Shown: positions 1 to 5,178 of the stretch, piece by piece
How positions within the stretch are numbered: position 1 is the first letter of the stretch
How the letters are laid out: every line of letters starts with the position of its first letter
Origin: Cyanobacteriota bacterium
GTDB lineage: Bacteria; Cyanobacteriota; Cyanobacteriia; Leptolyngbyales; Leptolyngbyaceae
Direction: 5' to 3'
DNA length: 5,178 nt
Assembly: GCA_027482985.1 (NCBI GenBank)
Contig: JAIXVO010000414.1
Location: forward strand, 1 to 5,178
Position numbers and translations under genes: made by a program
Notes under the pieces: generated by a model
Seen by the model: only the letters and a program-made list of their open reading frames with translations
What the model was told of the DNA's origin: nothing
Database searches by the model: none

Positions 1-327
1 CTGTAAAAATGCACATTTCAATATTAGAAACTGCAGGAAAAAATGTTTAAAAATAAAAATACGTGAGGGGTCATTATGGCGATGACAATCGGAATGATGA
101 AACCCGGAGTGAGTCCAATGCTTTTGTTGATTCCTTGCAATACTCCAACAAAATCCTCCAAAACCAAGAAACATCATCAGTCAATAATCAACAACAAAAT
201 CAATATAGATGAAAACGAAACACATTTATACCGGTGCGATATCGACCATGCAGAAATAAAAGCCGCCCATCCAAGCAATTTCGCTGATACCGTAACCAAT
301 TGTAATCAATGCGACAATAAGGTATTT
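1..327. other. AT-rich stretch with no recognised gene
   Basis: Composition changes sharply: 13 of the first 60 bases and 18 of bases 181-240 are G or C, against 37 of 60 in a typical rpoC2 line (4381-4440). No HIP1 site, RNA gene or family motif is seen. Two minus-strand stretches encode hydrophobic peptides: the tail of the Uma2 reading frame (327-226) and a frame open from 173 to a TAA at 26-24 that encodes GLTPGFIIPIVIAIM but has no ATG near its beginning. A plus-strand frame at 76-342 starts after a fair SD (GAGGGG), but its product resembles nothing and its end lies antisense to Uma2. I treat the stretch as noncoding or decayed sequence that may have arrived with the event that broke Uma2. 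Confidence 0.5.
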
Positions 328-675
328 CTGATCAGGCGATAAAATCTCGATCGCCCAATCGGGAGCCGCCGCAAAGGTATTGGCAACTTCACCCTGCTCA
401 TCTCGCGGAATTCGCGCCCAGGTAAACACAGCAATATCGGGCACGATGGAGCGATCGCCAAAGGTACAACGCAATTCCGGGAACGCCCGCGCCAACCGCT
501 GCGGTTTCACCACCTGATTGATGGCAGGCACAAATTCCCCTTGAATCACACTGTGTTTTCCTTGCGGCATGGGTTTCTGGAGAATTTGACCATCCACGTA
601 TTCGCTGGCAGGCTTAGTTTCTGGCAACTTTAAGAATTCGTCCAGGGTAATGACTTGGGTGGGAATTTGGACCAT
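226..675 (-). CDS. Uma2 family (DUF820) putative endonuclease, C-terminally truncated; probable pseudogene
   Basis: Residues 1-116 (bases 675-328) look like a normal cyanobacterial Uma2 protein: LTLDEF-like start, LPETKPASEYVDGQILQKPMPQGKHS in parts, then VVKPQR, FPELRCTFG, VPDIAVFTW and WAIEILSPDQ. Uma2 proteins have a PD-(D/E)XK nuclease-like fold and are abundant in cyanobacteria, with mostly unknown function. D80 (VPD) and E110 (IEIL) are the likely acidic site residues. The usual family length is about 185-200 residues. Here the expected lysine-bearing helix and the following G-W-L-I-D-P strand are replaced after Q116 by 33 unrelated hydrophobic residues. I translated the other two frames past the junction and found no Uma2 sequence, so this is replacement rather than a simple frameshift. 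The ATG at 675 matches the family start (MVQ-P-T); the AGAGA upstream is only a weak SD. Loss of function is inferred. Confidence 0.75.
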   Translation of the reverse strand: MVQIPTQVITLDEFLKLPETKPASEYVDGQILQKPMPQGKHSVIQGEFVPAINQVVKPQRLARAFPELRCTFGDRSIVPDIAVFTWARIPRDEQGEVANTFAAAPDWAIEILSPDQKYLIVALITIGYGISEIAWMGGFYFCMVDIAPV

Positions 676-704
676 TTGCGTGTCTCTGAGCCGAACTGCA
701 AGAA

Positions 705-724
705 CTGGGTCAATCGAATCCCAG
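705..724 (-). other. Short GC hairpin between the ferredoxin-like gene and the Uma2 remnant
   Basis: On the minus strand CTGGG and CCCAG form a 5-bp stem around a 10-base loop, followed by TTCTT. This resembles a weak terminator, but the stem is short, the loop is long and the T-tract is interrupted. It may be chance. If active, it would partly separate the two genes. Confidence 0.2.
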
Positions 725-732
725 CAATTTGA

Positions 733-1155
733 TCAAGCTTCCGTCTGAGGTGGGGCGATCGCGGGGAGGGGATGTACTAAAAAAGCATACTCCGACACAA
801 TCTGATTCCCAATTAAATGTTCTTGAATGATCCGCTCAATCACGGGTGGCGTGGCGCTGTGATACCACACTCCATCAGGATAAACCACCAGGATCGGCCC
901 CTGATTGCACACCCGTAAACAGTTAGCTTTCGTGCGGAAAATGCAATGAGGCTGAGCCTCCGTCACCTGATCCAACTTCAATTCCTGGAGACGACGTTTC
1001 AAGTAGTCCCAGGCTTCAATGCTGAGCGCTTTATCACAGCATTTCGGTTTCGTCTGGTCAGCACAAATAAACACATGCCGCTGAATGTGCGGTAAGCCCA
1101 AACTTTTCACACAGGCAACAAGAGCAGGCGAGAGGTTGGGATCAGAAGCAGTCAT
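733..1155 (-). CDS. (2Fe-2S) ferredoxin domain-containing protein, thioredoxin-like fold
   Basis: A 140-residue soluble protein with no signal peptide or membrane segment. It matches the thioredoxin-like [2Fe-2S] ferredoxin family (related to Aquifex-type ferredoxin and the NuoE/HoxE C-terminal domain). It opens with a beta strand and first ligand ([15 protein letters not shown]). Likely cluster ligands are C31, then C39 or C40, then C79 and C83 (NCLRVC, the family's C-x3-C). The stretch [13 protein letters not shown] after C83 is a family hallmark, followed by a helix and IVSEYAF. The role should be one-electron transfer; the partner is unknown. The ATG at 1155-1153 is the first in-frame start, because an in-frame TGA lies 21 bases upstream. 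There is no Shine-Dalgarno sequence; a HIP1 octamer occupies that position. The gene follows the rpoC2 terminator and precedes the Uma2 remnant by 57 bases, so those two could share a transcript. Confidence 0.9.
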   Translation of the reverse strand: MTASDPNLSPALVACVKSLGLPHIQRHVFICADQTKPKCCDKALSIEAWDYLKRRLQELKLDQVTEAQPHCIFRTKANCLRVCNQGPILVVYPDGVWYHSATPPVIERIIQEHLIGNQIVSEYAFLVHPLPAIAPPQTEA

Positions 1156-1157
1156 AA

Positions 1158-1165
1158 GCGATCGC
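1158..1165. repeat. HIP1 octamer immediately upstream of the ferredoxin start codon
   Basis: GCGATCGC ends two bases before the ATG of the ferredoxin-like gene, exactly where a ribosome binding site would be expected. No purine-rich Shine-Dalgarno sequence is seen in the 20 bases before the ATG. The sequence is certain; any effect on translation is inference. Confidence 0.9.
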
Positions 1166-1194
1166 GAATTGCATCAACAGAACCATCCAGGCAT

Positions 1195-1221
1195 AAAAAA
1201 GGTCATCGCAACGGATGACCT
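1195..1221 (-). terminator. Intrinsic (Rho-independent) terminator downstream of rpoC2
   Basis: Read on the minus strand, AGGTCATC, the loop CGTTGC and GATGACCT form a perfect 8-bp stem with a 6-base loop. The stem runs straight into a tract of six T (1200-1195), the first of which is the last base of the stem. It lies about 100 bases past the rpoC2 stop codon, in the right orientation to end the rpo transcript, and ends about 40 bases before the start of the next gene. Confidence 0.85.
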
Positions 1222-1255
1222 GATACTGAATAAATGGGCGATCATGGCAGATCTG

Positions 1256-1283
1256 GTGAGGGCGAATTGCCATTCGCCCCTAC
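1256..1283. repeat. Near-palindromic element in the rpoC2 3' untranslated region
   Basis: GGGCGAAT (1260-1267) and ATTCGCCC (1272-1279) form a perfect 8-bp inverted repeat with a 4-base loop, TGCC. The flanks GTGA on the left and CTAC on the right nearly continue the palindrome, so the element reads as a slightly decayed form of GTAGGGGCGAAT...ATTCGCCCCTAC. From memory, palindromes of this GTAGGGGCG type are dispersed in many cyanobacterial and other bacterial genomes; that is recalled and was not checked here. It lies between the rpoC2 stop and its terminator, so it would be transcribed as a second hairpin in the mRNA tail. It has no T-tract and is not itself a typical terminator. Confidence 0.7.
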
Positions 1284-1319
1284 GCAAATTTGATGGGACA
1301 CGACTCGCAGACGAGGAAA

Positions 1320-4300
1320 TTAATCCTCATCCTCGAAATCATCATCATCGCCATCGTCATCCTCCTCAACGGGACTGCTGCCCCCAATTAACTCATCGTC
1401 ATCATCCAGAATCGGCGAGACAAAGTCGGGTTTCGTCTCGCTCGTCATCCCCATGCCATAGGTCAGACCATAGGCACCCGGTTCTTCAAAGCTATCGAGA
1501 CCGTAAGTGCGAGCCGTGCGATCGTCCAGCACCACATCCGTCAAGTCAGTGTCATCATCAAACACCCCGATCGCCTCATAGGACAGATCCACATCCGGAC
1601 TGCCAATCTCCTCGTAAGCATTGAAGCCCGTCCCGGCTGGGATCAAGCGCCCAATGATCACGTTCTCCTTCAGCCCGCGTAACCAGTCCGACTTCCCTTC
1701 GATCGCCGCTTCCGTGAGAACCCGTGTAGTCTCCTGGAAACTCGCTGCCGAAATAAAGCTGTCCGTATTCAACGATGCCTTCGTAATCCCCAACAGCACT
1801 GGCGTATATTCAGCCGGCGCACCACCCGTAATCGACATGGCCTCATTCACCTGCTCCACCTGGTAGAGTTCGACTAACTCACCCGGCAGCATCGTCGTGT
1901 CGCCGCCATCATCGACCCGTGCCTTCGAGGTCATCTGCCGCACCACCACCTCAATGTGTTTGTCCGAAATGTCAATGCCCTGCGACTGGTACACCGACTG
2001 CACCTCATTCACCAGGAACATCTGCACTTCACGCAAACTCAACAGCGCCGCATCATGCACCCCCGCCGATTCCCGGTTGGCCTTAAACAAGACCTCCAGG
2101 AGTTCATGGGGATTCGCCGGACCATCCGTCAGCCGTTCACCCGCACTGACTTCTTGCCCATCCGAAATGACCACGTTTTGACCCGGACTGATTTGATATT
2201 CCCGCAGGTTGCCATCACTCTCGACGACCTTGACTTCCACAGAGTCATCTTCGCCATAGACCACTTGCGCAGTCCCAGCCCGTTCGCCCAACACACAGGC
2301 TTCACGCGGCTTCCGGGCTTCCAGCAACTCCTCAATCCGGGGTAGACCCTGAATGATGTCTCCGGTCTTCGTGCGTTCAAACACCAGCAGCACGAGATTG
2401 TCACCCCGTTGCACCAGGTCGCCATCATCGATGTGCAACACGGCACCGGGAGACACCCGATAAGGCCGCGCCAAGCGCAGGGTGATTTCACCCGCACTTA
2501 CACCCACCACTTGCCCTGATTCTTCCAACGGGAAACCTTCGGCAATCTCAGAACCCGCCACCAGCAAATCACCCGCACTCACGAGGGGCGACTTATCTCC
2601 GATCGAGATCGTCACCAGATCCGCCGTCCGCACCACCAGAATCCGGCGAATCGCTTCGGCTCCTTCATGAATCCCGCGAATTTCACCCGCTTCCTTACAT
2701 TGAATTTCCGTCCGCGCGACAACGGCACCGGGGGCAATTTGATCGCCATCCTTCACCAGCACCCGCGTTAAGGTACTGCCTTGAGTTTGGTCAGCCGTAA
2801 TGTCGCGGCGAATCACCAGCGATTCCAGAATCACCAGTTGCAGCCGTAAAACATCCGCGTCCGTCTCATCCGGCAGCAGTTCAATGTCAGCCGCCAGTTG
2901 GGGGGCATCTTGATCGATTTCCAGCACCAACTGAATTTTCATCAGTTCCAAGCCTTCCACCGACTTCACCCGCTCACCGTCCTTGTACGGCAACCGTTGC
3001 ACGGCCCGGAGACGGATCGATCGCCCTGATTCTTCGCTGCTAGATTCCTGACTGGGTACCGAGGGTTCGTCGGGCACCGCAAACTCCGTCACCGGACGCA
3101 ACAGCATCGCCGGACCTTCGGGCGTTTCCACATACTCCACGTACTTCAGTTCCGTCGGCACCAATCCCGGCATCACCTGCTGCCCCGGATTCACCAGCAC
3201 CGCTTCCCGCGTGATGATGTCGTCGGGATTGTCGATCATGTGGAGATCACCCGGCTTGATCACGATTTCCCGCAGAATGTCGTTCTTCTGGGTGACTTCC
3301 ACAACCCCGTTGCTCTGACAGAAAATGTCTTTGACAACTTCCGTCCCGGCTTCCACATACTGCCCGTCTTCCACCAACAGCAACGAGATGTCTTTGTTGA
3401 CTTCGTGGGCTTCTTCCGGAATCCAGATCAGCGTGCCGCCCTTCACGACTTCATAGCCTTGCTTGGCTTTGCCGCGTTTGCCCACTTCGATGCCGGAATA
3501 CTTGATGATGCCGCCCGTTTGCGTGCGGTAGGTGTCATCAATCAATTCCGCCACGACTTGATTATTCGTGACCTTGGTGCCCGGTGTGGCCTTCAAGGAA
3601 AAGACCTGGTTGTAGTTGGTTTCAATCAGGTAATGAGCCCGACCTTGATAGCTCTCAACCCGTACCCGCGCCTGATCCAGCAGCACAGGTGCGGTGATGA
3701 TTTCAACTTCTCGACCGCCCTTATTGCCTTCGACTTCTTGCGGTAGCCGCACAATCCCGCCATGTTCCGTGACCAGCTTGGTTTCTGCCAGCACCCCATC
3801 GGCTTCAATGCGATCGCCATTCTTGACAATCGGTTCCGCCCCCGGTGGCAGGTTATACACCTCGCCGGAGAGAATCCACAACAGACCGCCTCTTTGCGCG
3901 ATCCGGGTGGTGTTTCCTTGCCGGTCTTTTTTCTCTTCTGGGACGAGATCCGCAAACCGGACTTCTCCCGCAATGTCAGAGGCCACGTCTTTCGCCGCTT
4001 TCTCCGTCGTCTTGCGCGATCGCCCAGTCAGCGGCACTTCCGCCAGAATCCGCCCTTCTTTCACCTTTTCGCCATCTCGCACCAGCACGGTTGCCCCTTG
4101 CGCGACGGTAAAGGCTTGTTGCTTACCCCCTGAGCCTTCCAGGATCACCTTCGAGTTAGCATCCACCGATTCCACCACCAGGGCATCTTCCCCGTGGCGA
4201 GTTCGGAATGACCGTGTCCGCAGCTTTTTGGGGAAGCGAATGGTGCCATCAAAATGGGCGCGTTCCTGACGGGCCATTTCCCCGGTAAACACCCCTCCCG

Positions 4301-5178
4301 TGTGGAACGTCCGCATCGTCAGCTGGGTGCCTGGTTCGCCAATCGATTGCGCGGCGATAATCCCGACGGCTTCCCCAATGTCCACCATCTTGGCGTGTGC
4401 CAAACTCCAGCCGTAGCACTGCTGACACACCGATCGCGCCGCTTCACAGGTGAGGGGCGATCGCACGATCACTTCATCCACGCCAGACTTCGCGATCTCT
4501 TCCGCCAGTTCATCCGAAATGGGTTCATTCCGAGGGGCGACCACCTCACCCGTTTCGACATGAACCACATCCTGCGCCACCACTCGACCCAAGAGTCGAT
4601 TCTTCAGTGGAATCAGGACGCGATCGCCATCTCGCATACTCTGGACGGTCACACCCCGTTGCGTGCCACAATCCACTTCCCGAATAATCACATCCTGCGA
4701 CACATCCACCAGACGGCGGGTTAAGTAACCGGAGTCAGCCGTTCTCAGTGCCGTGTCTACCAACCCTTTGCGGGCACCGTAAGACGAAATAATGTACTCC
4801 GTCACGGTTAAGCCTTCCCGGAAATTGGTCTTAATCGGCAAGTCAATAATTTCCCCTTGCGGATTCGCCATCAGGCCCCGCATCCCTACCAACTGCCGCA
4901 CCTGGGAGATGTTCCCCCGCGCCCCAGAGAAGGCCATCATATAGACCGAGTTGAGCGGATTATTCATTTTGAAGTTCCGGACCACTTCGTCTTTCAACTC
5001 TTCGTTGGTGCCGTTCCAGGTATCAATTACCTTCTGGAACCGTTCGACTTCCGTAATCTCGCCCCGAATGTACCGTTCTTCGGTTTCGCGAATGGTTTCT
5101 TCCGCCGCTTCCAACAGCTTCCGCTTGGTGGCAGGCACCTGTAAATCGTCCACACTAATGGACACCCCCGCCCGCGTC
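1320..5178 (-). CDS. rpoC2: DNA-directed RNA polymerase subunit beta-prime, C-terminal part (RpoC2); 5' end beyond the window
   Basis: RpoC2 is the C-terminal half of the catalytic beta-prime subunit, split in cyanobacteria and plastids from the N-terminal half (RpoC1 or gamma). The frame is open through the right edge: four codons (Thr-Arg-Ala-Gly) precede the GTG at 5165-5163, so that GTG is an internal valine. About 50 residues are probably missing; 1281 residues are visible from that valine, used here as residue 1. Visible landmarks: bridge helix about 124-158 ([23 protein letters not shown]); zinc site C166, C240, C247 and C250 ([11 protein letters not shown]); trigger loop first half with MRTFH at 284-288, matching E. 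coli M932-H936; second half from about 935 ([13 protein letters not shown]); between them the large cyanobacterial insertion. The conserved C-terminal region ([36 protein letters not shown]) is at about 1120-1182. The end is very acidic. No frameshift or missing key residue is seen. Total length of about 1330 residues fits the cyanobacterial family. Confidence 0.98.
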   Translation of the reverse strand, partial: TRAGVSISVDDLQVPATKRKLLEAAEETIRETEERYIRGEITEVERFQKVIDTWNGTNEELKDEVVRNFKMNNPLNSVYMMAFSGARGNISQVRQLVGMRGLMANPQGEIIDLPIKTNFREGLTVTEYIISSYGARKGLVDTALRTADSGYLTRRLVDVSQDVIIREVDCGTQRGVTVQSMRDGDRVLIPLKNRLLGRVVAQDVVHVETGEVVAPRNEPISDELAEEIAKSGVDEVIVRSPLTCEAARSVCQQCYGWSLAHAKMVDIGEAVGIIAAQSIGEPGTQLTMRTFHTGGVFTGEMARQERAHFDGTIRFPKKLRTRSFRTRHGEDALVVESVDANSKVILEGSGGKQQAFTVAQGATVLVRDGEKVKEGRILAEVPLTGRSRKTTEKAAKDVASDIAGEVRFADLVPEEKKDRQGNTTRIAQRGGLLWILSGEVYNLPPGAEPIVKNGDRIEADGVLAETKLVTEHGGIVRLPQEVEGNKGGREVEIITAPVLLDQARVRVESYQGRAHYLIETNYNQVFSLKATPGTKVTNNQVVAELIDDTYRTQTGGIIKYSGIEVGKRGKAKQGYEVVKGGTLIWIPEEAHEVNKDISLLLVEDGQYVEAGTEVVKDIFCQSNGVVEVTQKNDILREIVIKPGDLHMIDNPDDIITREAVLVNPGQQVMPGLVPTELKYVEYVETPEGPAMLLRPVTEFAVPDEPSVPSQESSSEESGRSIRLRAVQRLPYKDGERVKSVEGLELMKIQLVLEIDQDAPQLAADIELLPDETDADVLRLQLVILESLVIRRDITADQTQGSTLTRVLVKDGDQIAPGAVVARTEIQCKEAGEIRGIHEGAEAIRRILVVRTADLVTISIGDKSPLVSAGDLLVAGSEIAEGFPLEESGQVVGVSAGEITLRLARPYRVSPGAVLHIDDGDLVQRGDNLVLLVFERTKTGDIIQGLPRIEELLEARKPREACVLGERAGTAQVVYGEDDSVEVKVVESDGNLREYQISPGQNVVISDGQEVSAGERLTDGPANPHELLEVLFKANRESAGVHDAALLSLREVQMFLVNEVQSVYQSQGIDISDKHIEVVVRQMTSKARVDDGGDTTMLPGELVELYQVEQVNEAMSITGGAPAEYTPVLLGITKASLNTDSFISAASFQETTRVLTEAAIEGKSDWLRGLKENVIIGRLIPAGTGFNAYEEIGSPDVDLSYEAIGVFDDDTDLTDVVLDDRTARTYGLDSFEEPGAYGLTYGMGMTSETKPDFVSPILDDDDELIGGSSPVEEDDDGDDDDFEDED
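2376..4277 (-). other. SI3-type insertion inside the RpoC2 trigger loop (region of the coding sequence)
   Basis: About 630-635 residues (roughly 297-930, counting the valine codon at 5165 as 1) separate the two halves of the trigger loop: MRTFHTGG on one side and [17 protein letters not shown] on the other. From established knowledge, cyanobacterial RpoC2 carries such an insertion, far larger than the one in E. coli, built of repeated sandwich-barrel hybrid motif domains. The sequence fits that: many short beta-rich units of the kind G-x-V-V-A-x-T-E, with recurring phrases such as [30 protein letters not shown] and [16 protein letters not shown] serine-rich and acidic, probably flexible linker (about residues 698-716, bases 3018-3075, [10 protein letters not shown]) interrupts it. 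Boundaries are approximate because they come from motif positions, not an alignment. Confidence 0.85.

Larger units (their letters stand above)
451..4627. repeat. Seven dispersed HIP1 palindromes (GCGATCGC)
   Basis: Exact copies are at 451-458 (Uma2 remnant), 755-762 (end of the ferredoxin gene), 1158-1165 (before the ferredoxin start), and 3810-3817, 4016-4023, 4457-4464 and 4620-4627 (all in rpoC2). An 8-base word is expected about once per 65 kb in random sequence of even composition, so seven in 5.2 kb is a strong excess. HIP1 abundance is a known hallmark of many cyanobacterial genomes. Several one-mismatch forms also occur (for example near 1517 and 4431). None lies in the AT-rich left end. 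Confidence 0.95.

Noticed and set aside
76..342. Plus-strand reading frame of 88 codons with an SD-like GAGGGG before its ATG
   Set aside because: The product resembles no known family, is rich in Asn, Lys and His as expected from AT-rich noncoding DNA, and its end runs antisense into the conserved part of the Uma2 gene. Kept only as a remark in the AT-rich stretch.
1142..1174. Ten-residue minus-strand upstream frame overlapping the ferredoxin start, which could act as a leader peptide
   Set aside because: It has no Shine-Dalgarno sequence, is very short, and contains the HIP1 octamer; nothing distinguishes it from chance.
1085..1624. Plus-strand frame with a His/Arg/Pro-rich product that looks like a metal-binding protein
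   Set aside because: It is antisense to the Asp/Glu tail of rpoC2; complementary GAT/GAC/GAG codons produce the His and Pro runs. It also crosses the rpoC2 terminator.
2129..2497. Minus-strand 122-codon frame inside rpoC2
   Set aside because: It is a shadow frame within the well-conserved rpoC2 coding sequence, with an implausible Cys/Trp/Arg-rich product.
3240..4724. Several long plus-strand frames opposite rpoC2
   Set aside because: They are antisense shadows arising from the GC-rich codon bias of rpoC2; none carries a recognisable motif or a convincing ribosome binding site.
5163..5165. GTG as the start codon of rpoC2
   Set aside because: The frame stays open upstream to the window edge, and the preceding residues (TRAG before VSISVDDL) match the usual internal RpoC2 sequence, so the real start lies outside the window.

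Overview
The window reads as chromosomal DNA from a cyanobacterium. Two things show this. First, most of it (1320 to the right edge, minus strand) encodes RpoC2, the C-terminal part of a split RNA polymerase beta-prime subunit, with the very large insertion in the trigger loop that is typical of cyanobacteria. Second, the octamer GCGATCGC (HIP1, the cyanobacterial highly iterated palindrome) occurs seven times in 5.2 kb. The genus cannot be fixed from this sequence.

Layout, all genes on the minus strand, read from right to left. (1) rpoC2 enters from the right edge. About 50 N-terminal residues are probably missing, and the gene is otherwise intact to its TAA at 1322-1320. (2) A 164-base gap, 1156-1319, holds a near-palindromic repeat (about 1256-1283) and a clear intrinsic terminator (1195-1221) for the rpoC2 transcript. 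(3) A 140-residue thioredoxin-fold [2Fe-2S] ferredoxin-like protein lies at 733-1155. Its ATG sits two bases from a HIP1 site and has no Shine-Dalgarno sequence. (4) A Uma2-family (PD-(D/E)XK fold) gene lies at 226-675. Its first 116 residues match the family, then the sequence switches to an unrelated hydrophobic tail, so it is probably broken. (5) An AT-rich stretch, 1-327, holds no gene I can recognise.

The gene order suggests an rpo transcription unit (rpoC2 is usually last in rpoB-rpoC1-rpoC2) ended by the terminator at 1195-1221, followed by a separate small redox gene and a decayed Uma2 gene. I see no functional link between the polymerase and the two small genes. I found no convincing new biological system here. 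The items most worth a second look are the Uma2 breakpoint, the repeat in the rpoC2 3' untranslated region, and the crowded, SD-less start of the ferredoxin gene.
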